Assembly: GCA_029239935.1 (NCBI GenBank)
Contig: JARBTY010000211.1
Coordinates: 1-5,255 of the forward strand
DNA: 5,255 bases
Reading direction: 5' to 3'
DNA from: Clostridia bacterium
GTDB taxonomy: Bacteria; Bacillota_A; Clostridia; Lachnospirales; Cellulosilyticaceae
Numbering within the stretch: the stretch's first letter is position 1; every line of letters begins with the position of its first letter. Below, piece after piece: positions 1-5,255 of the stretch. A program made the position numbers and the translations under genes. Below the pieces are notes generated by a model. That model saw nothing but the letters and a program-made list of their open reading frames with translations, was not told where the DNA came from and did not search any database.

Positions 1-762
1 ACCTAAGAAATGGATGATGATAGCTCCTGGTGCTGATTGTTTAACAGAACCTTTTGCAAATACCCAATAAGCAATCAAAATACCAAGTCCTGGCCCTGGA
101 TTTGTTTCTAATAAGAAAAAGATACTTTTTCCAACTGATGCCGCCTGTTCAATACCCAGAGGACTAAGAACCCCGTGGTTGATGGCATTGTTTAAGAATA
201 AAATCTTAGCTGGTTCAATAAAAACAGATGCTATTGGCAGCAGACCTGCACTTACAATAGCCTGTACCCCTTGCCCTAATCCATTGCTTAAAAATTCTAC
301 AACAGGTCCTATACCTACATAAGCACCTAATGCTAAAAACATTCCTAGAATTCCCGCTGAGAAGTTGTTCACTAACATCTCAAAACCTGCTGGGATCTTA
401 CCTTCTACAAGCTGATCAAATTTTTTGATCACATAACCTGATAAAGGTCCCATAATCATGGCTCCGATAAACATTGGGATACCAGTTCCTACAATAACTC
501 CCATTGTGCCTATGGCCCCAAGTACGCCTCCTCTAACATTTGCTATCATCTTTCCGCCTGTATAACCGATTAATAAAGGTAATAAGTACGTAATCATTGG
601 GCCAACAAGTGCTGCTAATTTTTCATTTGGAATCCAGCCTGTTGGAATAAAAAGAGCTGTTATAAGACCCCAGGCAATAAATGCACCAATATTTGGCATT
701 ACCATACCACTTAAAACTCTTCCAAATTTCTGAATACCCCCGTGTAATCTTTCCTTTTCCAT
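1..762 (-). CDS. mtlA: Mannitol-specific PTS permease, EIIC domain (N-terminal part, cut by window edge)
   Basis: This is the membrane part of the mannitol phosphotransferase permease, which imports mannitol and phosphorylates it to mannitol-1-phosphate. The start is the ATG ending at 762, preceded by GAGGAGGG with 5-nt spacing; the reading frame stays open for 254 codons to the window edge, so the rest of EIIC and the EIIB (and possibly EIIA) domain are not visible. Diagnostic stretches are [20 protein letters not shown] (residues 21-40), [19 protein letters not shown] (123-141), [15 protein letters not shown] (183-197, with the conserved His196) and ETNPGPGLG (219-227). The visible end, [11 protein letters not shown], should lead directly into the substrate-binding GIHEIYFPY region of the family. 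Several hydrophobic membrane segments are evident. It lies 60 bp after mtlR on the same strand, consistent with one operon. The family assignment rests on recognised motifs; mannitol rather than another hexitol is well supported by these motifs and by MtlR next door. Confidence 0.95.
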   Translation of the reverse strand, partial: MEKERLHGGIQKFGRVLSGMVMPNIGAFIAWGLITALFIPTGWIPNEKLAALVGPMITYLLPLLIGYTGGKMIANVRGGVLGAIGTMGVIVGTGIPMFIGAMIMGPLSGYVIKKFDQLVEGKIPAGFEMLVNNFSAGILGMFLALGAYVGIGPVVEFLSNGLGQGVQAIVSAGLLPIASVFIEPAKILFLNNAINHGVLSPLGIEQAASVGKSIFFLLETNPGPGLGILIAYWVFAKGSVKQSAPGAIIIHFLG

Positions 763-767
763 AAATA

Positions 768-775
768 CCCTCCTC
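768..775 (-). promoter_or_regulatory. Ribosome binding site of mtlA
   Basis: On the minus strand this reads GAGGAGGG, a near-perfect Shine-Dalgarno sequence 5 nt before the ATG that ends at 762. It fixes the mtlA start, which matches the usual MtlA N-terminus (a short charged stretch before the first membrane segment). Confidence 0.85.
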
Positions 776-798
776 ATCATTCTTTAAATAGAATCATT

Positions 799-818
799 AA
801 TAATTGCTGAATAATTGC
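799..818. repeat. Direct repeat AATAATTGC in the mtlR-mtlA spacer
   Basis: Two copies of AATAATTGC (799-807 and 810-818) recur with an 11-bp period, just after the mtlR stop codon. The spacer is only 60 bp and holds no convincing terminator or promoter otherwise, which fits cotranscription of mtlR and mtlA. The repeat may be chance in AT-rich DNA. Confidence 0.5.
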
Positions 819-822
819 ATAT

Positions 823-2931
823 TTATCTTGTCAGCATAGCCTTATGCTGGATAAAATGATCTAAAATCGTACTAACTCCCATATAAATATCTTCCTGTGT
901 CCCTTGTTTAAGGGTGACAGAAAAATCACTGGTAATAATTTTTCTGGTAATCTCACTGAGTACTTCCAGTGCATGACTGGTAATATTAAGTGGTGCCACC
1001 ATGACAATGATTGTATTAATATTCGAAAGTTCGCCTCTTGTATTTTTAATGATGATAACCCCTTTGGTTCTAACCACTTTAACATAAAGCTCATTGACTG
1101 CATTAGATCTACAATGTAAAAGCATCATACCCTTTTTACCTAAAATAGTGGAGCCTTTTTCTTCTCTATCCTTGAATGCATTACTAAGCTCACTTCTTGA
1201 GGACTCTGTCTTTGCAATAGATGAGCTAACAAACTGAATGAGTTCATCTACATTTTGCAGTTCAATTTTTTCTTCAAAAGAAAAATTATCAATCACTTGT
1301 AAAATCAGATCACTATATAGCTTGAGAACTTTTAGTTTTTCTCTAAAATGTATGGTCTGAACTTTTTTACTTGGAGCATTTTCTGGTAATATATTTTCTA
1401 GGGCTTCTTTAATTCTCTTTTTGTCTTGCTCTCCTAGAATCGTGTTAACTATTACCATAGGTAGTGTCAAGTAAGGTATCGGTACTGTAGTAACCAATAA
1501 ATCGATATCTTCTTCTGCAAGTTTTAGTGCATCCATATCAATGGTAGAAACAACATCTACAATCTGAATATTAGGAAATGCTTTTTCTATCTCTGTGACT
1601 AATAATTGAGAAGCACCAATACCATTGGTACAAGCTACAACCGCCCTATAGGTCTTTCTCACATTACGTCTTTCATTTTTGATTGCTGCACCAATATGTG
1701 TTGCCAAATAAGCTATCTCGTCTTCCGGTACACTGATTTTTTCTCTTTCTTCAATAACAAGTGCACATTTCCTCGTGGCTTCAAAAAGGCTGGGATACAT
1801 CTCTTTAATGTCCTCGAGCAAAGGATTCATAATGTCGAGCCGCATTTTCATCCTATAAATAGCTGGTCTTAGATGTCTTACAAGTCCTATTAAAAGCTTC
1901 TCATTGTCCTCTAAATAAATCCCTGTTTCTTTTTCTGCAACATAAATAATTTCTTTGGCCAGTTTAATGGTTCTATAATCCTCTGTCATAGAAATCTTAT
2001 GGTAGGAAGAAGTCTCTCTTAACTTTGCCCCTTTTATATGAACCACCAGATACTGTATTTCTTCTTCTGGAAGTTCCACCATAAAATGGGGTGTCTGTGT
2101 ATTAAGCCATTCTTTAACCAAAATAAAAATCTTTTCGTTTTTAGTCTTGGATTCATAACACACTGATTTTGATATAAAGATTCCTTGCCGACATCTTTGC
2201 AAAGTTACGCTAAATCTGATAATTAAAGCTACCAATGAATTATCAGCTATTTGATAACCCATTTGTTCTTCGATATAAGCTAACATCTTTTTACCTAACT
2301 GCAAGGTGCTTATATCTATAAAATCTAGGATGATCTGGTTGATTTTGTTTTGAATCAGACCGATATTAACCGGACTTTTTTCCTTGTTGATAATGAGATT
2401 AATAAGATCTGCCTCGTGAAATTGTTCATAGATAAGAGAAATAATAGCACTTCTAACAGACATCTCGCTGCCTTCAATGTAAATACCTAGTCCTGGTTTG
2501 CGTGTAATGACCAAGCTGTATTTTTCTAACCACGCTTCAAGCTTATCGAGGTCTGAACTAATCGTCCCTTCGGTGACATCAAATAATCTTGTTAAAGTGT
2601 AAAGCTTAGTTAGTTCAAAGGTCTTAAGAAGCTCAGCTTTTAGCATAACCAGACGCTGTTCTGGTGAGTAAATAAAATCTGCCTTTTCCTCCACAAGAGA
2701 GGCCTTTAGAGCTTCCCTTTCGGGATTCTCCAGCTGTATTCTGATACCTGTACCCTTTTTCTTTTCGAGCAATATTCCTTTTTCATTTAACCAGTTCTCC
2801 ACTAATATCAGTTCACGGATAACTGTTCTTGAACTGATATTAGTTTGTTCGGCTATGAATTGAACCGTTATATAATGGGGTTCATCCAATAAAAGGTATA
2901 TCATTCTTTTGATTCTTGAAGTTAACTTCAT
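823..2931 (-). CDS. mtlR: Mannitol operon transcriptional activator MtlR (HTH-PRD1-PRD2-EIIB-EIIA)
   Basis: MtlR-type activators bind DNA upstream of mannitol genes and are controlled by PTS phosphorylation. The frame is open from a TTG ending at 2958, but the ATG ending at 2931 is preferred because AGAGAGG lies 9 nt upstream and the protein then begins MKLTSRIKRM. It is 702 residues, close to the roughly 690-700 typical of MtlR. In order: HTH_11-type winged helix (about 1-60; recognition helix near ISSRTVIRELI), second Mga-like HTH (about 92-155), PRD1 (about 180-305, His298 in YLVVHIKGAK), PRD2 (about 318-420, His353 in GLVRHLRP and His412 in YLATHIGAA), GatB-like EIIB (about 426-515, Cys434 in VACTNGIGAS), and EIIA-like domain (about 555-700, candidate His606 in MLLHCRS). 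The position matching the first PRD1 histidine is Arg239. In the family, HPr phosphorylation of PRD2 activates, and phosphorylation of the EIIB cysteine by the mannitol PTS reduces activity. It is followed by mtlA. A related regulator of another sugar is possible but the adjacent mtlA argues for MtlR. Confidence 0.93.
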   Translation of the reverse strand: MKLTSRIKRMIYLLLDEPHYITVQFIAEQTNISSRTVIRELILVENWLNEKGILLEKKKGTGIRIQLENPEREALKASLVEEKADFIYSPEQRLVMLKAELLKTFELTKLYTLTRLFDVTEGTISSDLDKLEAWLEKYSLVITRKPGLGIYIEGSEMSVRSAIISLIYEQFHEADLINLIINKEKSPVNIGLIQNKINQIILDFIDISTLQLGKKMLAYIEEQMGYQIADNSLVALIIRFSVTLQRCRQGIFISKSVCYESKTKNEKIFILVKEWLNTQTPHFMVELPEEEIQYLVVHIKGAKLRETSSYHKISMTEDYRTIKLAKEIIYVAEKETGIYLEDNEKLLIGLVRHLRPAIYRMKMRLDIMNPLLEDIKEMYPSLFEATRKCALVIEEREKISVPEDEIAYLATHIGAAIKNERRNVRKTYRAVVACTNGIGASQLLVTEIEKAFPNIQIVDVVSTIDMDALKLAEEDIDLLVTTVPIPYLTLPMVIVNTILGEQDKKRIKEALENILPENAPSKKVQTIHFREKLKVLKLYSDLILQVIDNFSFEEKIELQNVDELIQFVSSSIAKTESSRSELSNAFKDREEKGSTILGKKGMMLLHCRSNAVNELYVKVVRTKGVIIIKNTRGELSNINTIIVMVAPLNITSHALEVLSEITRKIITSDFSVTLKQGTQEDIYMGVSTILDHFIQHKAMLTR
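2801..2844. repeat. Perfect 15-bp inverted repeat inside the mtlR helix-turn-helix codons
   Basis: ACTAATATCAGTTCA (2801-2815) and TGAACTGATATTAGT (2830-2844) are exact reverse complements separated by 14 bases. The repeat lies within mtlR codons 30-44, which encode TNISSRTVIRELILV of the HTH recognition region. The mRNA could form a 15-bp stem here. No T tract follows on either strand, so it is not a classical terminator. Confidence 0.9.
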
Positions 2932-2932
2932 T

Positions 2933-2955
2933 TTCAACAACCTCTCTTTGTTGAA
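2933..2955 (-). promoter_or_regulatory. Hairpin presenting the mtlR Shine-Dalgarno in its loop
   Basis: The mRNA can fold TTCAACAA / TTGTTGAA into a perfect 8-bp stem around a 7-nt loop, AGAGAGG, which is the mtlR ribosome binding site. The stem ends two bases before the ATG. The symmetry and location are read directly from the sequence; a role in translation control or as a DNA-level operator is inference. A second small dyad, ACAAC-T-GTTGT at 2955-2965, abuts it and could form a competing structure. Confidence 0.5.
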
Positions 2956-2971
2956 CAACTGTTGTACTTAA

Positions 2972-3001
2972 AGTATAGGCCTTTACCCCTCTCATAGTAA
3001 A
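2972..3001 (-). promoter_or_regulatory. Candidate mtlR promoter
   Basis: On the minus strand TTTACT (3001-2996, four of six matches to the sigma-A -35) is followed after 18 nt by TATACT (2977-2972, five of six matches to the -10). The predicted transcript would start near 2965, giving a leader of about 35 nt that contains the SD hairpin. The weak -35 would suit an activated promoter. An alternative -10, TATAAT at 3094-3089, lies farther upstream with only a poor -35 (TTGGTA at 3119-3114, 19-nt spacing). Confidence 0.35.
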
Positions 3002-3016
3002 GATAAAGAAAAAGAG

Positions 3017-3043
3017 TTATGGCAATTTCAACAAGTGACACAA
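3017..3043. promoter_or_regulatory. Imperfect dyad upstream of mtlR, possible activator site
   Basis: The minus strand carries half-sites TTGTGTCACTT and AATTGCCATAA, which match as inverted repeats at 8 of 11 positions around a 5-nt centre. The centre lies about 65 bp before the predicted mtlR transcription start. The half-sites resemble TGTGNCAA and TTGNCACA of described MtlR sites but are in the opposite order, so assignment to MtlR is only a suggestion. The motif TTGTTGAAA inside it recurs in the mtlR leader. Confidence 0.25.
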
Positions 3044-3117
3044 TTACAAATCCCTTAAACTTAGGAATTAGAGCCTGTCTTCTCCATTATTATATACAGC
3101 TTAAATTTATTCATACC

Positions 3118-3163
3118 AAAAAAACTTTAGTCTGAAGCATTCTGCCCTTCTTCAAGACTAAAG
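3118..3163 (-). terminator. Rho-independent terminator after the manganese exporter gene
   Basis: On the minus strand CTTTAGTCTTGAAG (3163-3150) pairs with CTTCAGACTAAAG (3137-3125), giving 13 pairs with one bulged base, followed by seven T residues (3124-3118). It begins 15 bp after the exporter stop codon at 3179. The plus-strand side lacks a T tract, so it should act only on minus-strand transcription. It separates the exporter transcript from mtlR. Confidence 0.9.
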
Positions 3164-3178
3164 CATTTAATGAATAAA

Positions 3179-4297
3179 CTATTGGACTATTTCTTTTCTT
3201 AATTTTTGTGCAATCTGTTTATCTCTGGATTCTATTGCTTTCATATAGTGCTCGATGTCTTTAAAAGTACCCATGCTTTCATTAAATAAAATGATTTCGA
3301 GGTTTTTTCTGATTTGATTTACAGCCTCCAGGTGTTTGCTTGGACAGACATGATGCATGATGAATTTCAAGGTCATTGCTAAGCCTTTTATGACTTCATT
3401 TTTATCATATTTTTTGCCAGGACTTCTTTGGAATCTTGTAAAATCCCTTGTTTGAATGTCTCCTCTATCCTGCTCAATATGCGCAATTAGAAGTCTTGTA
3501 TACCCAACAATACAATGACCTTTTTGACAGACCCCGCAGTGACCTTGTCCTAAGCATATGTGATTGACTTGCTCTTTCATCTGATTAGAGAACCTGTGAA
3601 GTTCCTTGGCCGTTTGTCTAAGTGCCGATAGTTTCCCTTGCCTTCTCATTTCAAAAGTAGGCATTAATATAAACAGTACTGCTCCGCTTAACACCATAAT
3701 AAAAGCCCCTATATTTAAACCCGTGATATACACTTTTGGTAAAGACGTATAAAGCTTTGTCACACCAAAAAACATAAATATAGAAGCTGATACCATTTTA
3801 ATCGCAAACTCTGGTATCTTATCCCCCAGTTTACTGCCTACCCAAATGCCTAAGCCTCCTGTAATCACCATCCCTGATACTGTTCCCATCAGTATGATAA
3901 AAGGAAACTGTGCATCAGCCGCCAGCATAATGGTTGTAAGCTGTGTTTTATCTCCTAATTCTCCAATAAAGAACGCTAATGCCACAGTAATAACGGCCCC
4001 GTAGCCTGCTTTTGTTGTTTCTTCCCCTTCTTCTTCCTCTACCCTTAGGGTCCATAACGCAAAAAGGATAAAGGATATACCCGCAATAATCTGTATGCTT
4101 TGAATAGGAATCAAGGTAGATAAGTACGCTCCCAAGATGACCGCTAAGCCGTGGTTCAGCACACATCCTATAAATATACCTATAAGTACCTTTTTAACTT
4201 TAAACTTGGTGGCAAAGGCTATTGCCAAAATCTGTGTCTTGTCCCCCATTTCTGCCATAAAAATCAAAAATAAGGCTCTAATAAATTCTTCTAACAT
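3179..4297 (-). CDS. UPF0016/GDT1 (TMEM165)-family manganese exporter with Cys/His C-terminal extension
   Basis: Members of this family (bacterial MneA-type proteins, yeast Gdt1, human TMEM165) move Mn2+ or Ca2+ across membranes. The ATG ending at 4297 is chosen because GGAGGA lies 6 nt upstream; a longer open frame to an ATG ending at 4366 would begin inside the leader terminator. The 372-residue protein has the two family repeats, each with the signature E-x-G-D-K-T-Q: EMGDKTQ at 16-22 and ELGDKTQ at 113-119. About seven membrane segments lie between residues 3 and 213, and an acidic linker (EEEEGEE, around 87-93) joins the halves. Bacterial members are usually about 190-220 residues; here a soluble tail of about 155 residues follows, containing CLGQGHCGVCQKGHC (248-262) and HHVCPSKH (315-322), suggestive of metal or redox chemistry. 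The tail was not recognised as a named domain. The manganese-sensing leader upstream and the terminator downstream make it a single-gene transcription unit and support export of Mn2+. Confidence 0.9.
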   Translation of the reverse strand: MLEEFIRALFLIFMAEMGDKTQILAIAFATKFKVKKVLIGIFIGCVLNHGLAVILGAYLSTLIPIQSIQIIAGISFILFALWTLRVEEEEGEETTKAGYGAVITVALAFFIGELGDKTQLTTIMLAADAQFPFIILMGTVSGMVITGGLGIWVGSKLGDKIPEFAIKMVSASIFMFFGVTKLYTSLPKVYITGLNIGAFIMVLSGAVLFILMPTFEMRRQGKLSALRQTAKELHRFSNQMKEQVNHICLGQGHCGVCQKGHCIVGYTRLLIAHIEQDRGDIQTRDFTRFQRSPGKKYDKNEVIKGLAMTLKFIMHHVCPSKHLEAVNQIRKNLEIILFNESMGTFKDIEHYMKAIESRDKQIAQKLRKEIVQ

Positions 4298-4303
4298 GTC
4301 ATA

Positions 4304-4309
4304 TCCTCC
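4304..4309 (-). promoter_or_regulatory. Ribosome binding site of the manganese exporter
   Basis: The minus strand reads GGAGGA, 6 nt before the ATG ending at 4297. It decides between this start and the longer open frame that would begin at 4366 within the loop of the terminator hairpin and lacks a comparable site. Confidence 0.85.
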
Positions 4310-4320
4310 ATTGGTATTAA

Positions 4321-4391
4321 AATAAAAAAAGGAGCGACTCTTAGACCAATATACCCCCTTAGGCATATTAATCTAAAAGTCTCGCTCCTTT
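4321..4391 (-). terminator. Riboswitch expression platform: conditional terminator in the leader
   Basis: On the minus strand AAAGGAGCGAGACTTTTAGA (4391-4372) pairs with TCTAAGAGTCGCTCCTTT (4345-4328), with a two-base bulge, and is followed by a T-rich run (4330-4321). The apical region can pair further (AATAT with ATATT, CC with GG). The upstream arm contains the 3' strand of the aptamer P1 stem and the conserved GAGCGAGA loop, so aptamer and terminator cannot form together. That geometry predicts read-through when the aptamer is stabilised by Mn2+ and termination when it is not. Confidence 0.88.
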
Positions 4392-4475
4392 AAATTTAAC
4401 TTTAAAGTAAATAGAACCAGGACGCATCCATTCTGTTGACTCTATTTATGTATTATCATAGCTACTCCCTTTTAG
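4373..4475 (-). ncRNA. yybP-ykoY manganese riboswitch aptamer
   Basis: The minus-strand leader shows the family's architecture. Stem P1 is CTAAAAG (4475-4469) with CTTTTAG (4379-4373). The conserved first internal strand reads GGAGTAGC (4468-4461), and its partner GAGCGAGA (4387-4380) corresponds to the family's AGCAAGA loop. Between them are a short hairpin TATG/CATA, a stem AAATAGA/TCTATTT enclosing GTCAACA, and a small apical GGA-TGCG-TCC hairpin. Characterised yybP-ykoY RNAs sense Mn2+ and commonly precede exporters of this family and P-type ATPases. Here the 3' part overlaps the terminator arm, so Mn2+ should switch the exporter on. Identification is from consensus features by eye. Confidence 0.88.
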
Positions 4476-4494
4476 AAAACCATACAACTACTCT

Positions 4495-4523
4495 AATATA
4501 GCATATCTTTTTTCAGTTATCAA
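4495..4523 (-). promoter_or_regulatory. Promoter of the manganese riboswitch-exporter transcript
   Basis: On the minus strand TTGATA (4523-4518) and TATATT (4500-4495) are each five of six matches to the sigma-A consensus, with the ideal 17-nt spacing, and TG one base before the -10 makes an extended -10. Transcription would begin near 4488, about a dozen bases before aptamer stem P1. Confidence 0.75.
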
Positions 4524-4594
4524 TATGTATGTTTGAAATCTAAATAACCTAACTAGTCTATTAATCCCCTCACTTTTACAAAACTTCTGCATAT

Positions 4595-4600
4595 TATAAT
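4595..4600 (+). promoter_or_regulatory. Possible -10 element of the divergent plus-strand gene
   Basis: A perfect TATAAT lies here, but upstream only TTTACA (4575-4580, 14-nt spacing) or CACTTT (4571-4576, 18-nt spacing) could serve as a -35, so the promoter is weakly supported. Transcription would begin near 4607, which would leave only about ten bases before an in-frame ATG at 4617 and favours a start farther downstream. The stretch between the two divergent promoters (about 4524-4570) shows nothing else I can name. Confidence 0.3.
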
Positions 4601-4655
4601 AGAGGTTAGTCATTTAATGCAGTCATATGTCCCAATACAAGAAAGGATGGACGCC

Positions 4656-5255
4656 TTGAATAAACACATCATTATCCGTATGGAACTTAATTTTTCTCCT
4701 CCTGCTAGGTTAATCAATTTTTTACAGCAGTCTCCCGCTGGCAATGCTTTTTATGAAGGTTATGAAAGTGATGTGGCATCACTAGAACCCCTCTTCAACC
4801 TACTCAGATATTTTATTTTGCCCAATCTTTTGAATCAGACGCATCAAAATTACACCTGTTTTATCCAGTATAACTGGGACATACATCCTTTTCTTCTCAA
4901 GTTTTTTGAAAGCTTTGGAAGACCCCCTGCGCATATCAGGTTTATAGCCAGCCGCGGCGGCGGTATGAAAGGCGCTCTTAAAAATTACATCGATACCGGT
5001 TCTTTTGATGAAGAAGATTCTCTGATGTTTGTTAAGTGGGAGCCTCATTTTGTGTATGGCCTAAACCTTATAGACTACTTACAGCATTTTGAAACCCCTG
5101 ATAGCACAAAAGTTATTCTTTTTGATAATGGTTATCTTTATAATGGCACAACCCATCAAATAGTGAAACAAACCCTTCCCATTTTTAACGGTATGGTCTA
5201 TCTCTGTACCCCAAAGGAACATAAAAGGTATTTCAGAGTTTATGAACAGTTTTTT
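4656..5255 (+). CDS. Putative glycosyltransferase-like protein (rhamnosyltransferase-like), C-terminus cut by window edge
   Basis: An open frame runs to the window edge, with 200 codons visible from the preferred start. Candidate starts are ATG 4617, ATG 4647 and TTG 4656. TTG is preferred because AAGGA (4643-4647) lies 8 nt upstream, whereas for ATG 4647 this site is too close. The protein is soluble with no signal peptide. Its layout weakly recalls the putative rhamnosyltransferase family (Rhamno_transf): an early HIIIRMELNF, then LFNLLRYFILPNLLNQTHQNYTCF split as LLRYFILPNLLNQT and NYTCFIQYN, comparable to the family's 'LFERYCLPSLLAQT..NFTWLVLFD', and later VILFDNGYLYNG, comparable to 'INFPNGY.YD'. 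The acidic motif expected between these (family 'TRLDNDDAL') reads VKWEPHFVY here, so catalysis may differ or the resemblance may be superficial. The neighbours do not suggest a pathway. It is transcribed divergently from the manganese exporter. The protein could equally be an uncharacterised family. Confidence 0.6.
   Translation, partial: MNKHIIIRMELNFSPPARLINFLQQSPAGNAFYEGYESDVASLEPLFNLLRYFILPNLLNQTHQNYTCFIQYNWDIHPFLLKFFESFGRPPAHIRFIASRGGGMKGALKNYIDTGSFDEEDSLMFVKWEPHFVYGLNLIDYLQHFETPDSTKVILFDNGYLYNGTTHQIVKQTLPIFNGMVYLCTPKEHKRYFRVYEQFF

Noticed and set aside
861..1872. Open frames on both strands inside mtlR (for example 904-1119 and 1606-1872 plus, 861-1103 minus)
   Set aside because: They overlap the clearly coding mtlR frame, carry no recognisable domain and have no ribosome binding sites; they are shadows.
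2932..2958. TTG start for mtlR adding nine residues
   Set aside because: These codons contain the Shine-Dalgarno AGAGAGG for the downstream ATG; the ATG ending at 2931 gives an N-terminus typical of MtlR.
3030..3052. Catabolite-responsive element (cre) upstream of mtlR
   Set aside because: The nearest word, TGTAATTGTGTCAC on the minus strand, lacks the central CG and other key positions of the cre consensus.
3074..3094. Tiny open frame starting ATGGAGAAG after the alternative -10 upstream of mtlR
   Set aside because: It encodes only eight residues, has no ribosome binding site and no leader-peptide features.
3948..4325. Short open frames overlapping the manganese exporter gene (3948-4166 minus, 4137-4325 plus)
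   Set aside because: They run over the EGDKT-repeat coding frame and have no family resemblance.
4298..4366. N-terminal extension of the manganese exporter (23 extra residues from an ATG ending at 4366)
   Set aside because: The extra codons lie in the loop and 3' arm of the leader terminator, there is no ribosome binding site before that ATG, and the family's first membrane segment begins right after the ATG ending at 4297, which has a strong Shine-Dalgarno.
4800..5048. 82-residue minus-strand open frame
   Set aside because: It is antisense to the plus-strand gene, whose frame is open over the whole length with block-like similarity to a protein family; the antisense product is not recognisable.

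Overview
The window looks like chromosomal DNA of an AT-rich, low-GC Firmicute, most likely a Clostridia member. The signs are strong AGGAGG-type ribosome binding sites, U-tract terminators, a PRD-type mannitol regulator and a yybP-ykoY leader. No mobile element, CRISPR array, rRNA or tRNA was seen.

Three genes read on the minus strand and one on the plus strand. From left to right: (1) positions 1-762 hold the N-terminal 254 residues of the mannitol PTS permease MtlA (EIIC part), cut by the window edge. (2) Positions 823-2931 encode MtlR, the PRD-containing activator of mannitol genes, just upstream of mtlA in transcription order with a 60-bp spacer, so mtlR-mtlA is probably one operon that continues outside the window. 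(3) Positions 2932-3178 hold the mtlR control region (candidate promoter, dyads, and a hairpin whose loop carries the Shine-Dalgarno) and the terminator of the next gene. (4) Positions 3179-4297 encode a UPF0016/GDT1-type manganese exporter with an unusual Cys/His-containing C-terminal extension of about 155 residues. (5) Positions 4298-4523 hold its leader: a strong extended -10 promoter, a yybP-ykoY manganese aptamer, and a terminator that shares sequence with the aptamer's closing stem. (6) From about 4656 to the right edge a divergent plus-strand gene encodes an incomplete protein with weak resemblance to the rhamnosyltransferase-like glycosyltransferase family.

Two circuits can be read from the sequence. 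In the mannitol operon, PTS phosphorylation should tune MtlR, which in turn controls the permease. In the manganese circuit, Mn2+ binding by the leader RNA should prevent termination and turn on the exporter. The less expected items are a perfect 15-bp inverted repeat inside the MtlR helix-turn-helix codons, the SD-in-loop hairpin before mtlR, the Cys/His tail on the exporter, and the Arg in place of the first PRD1 histidine in MtlR.
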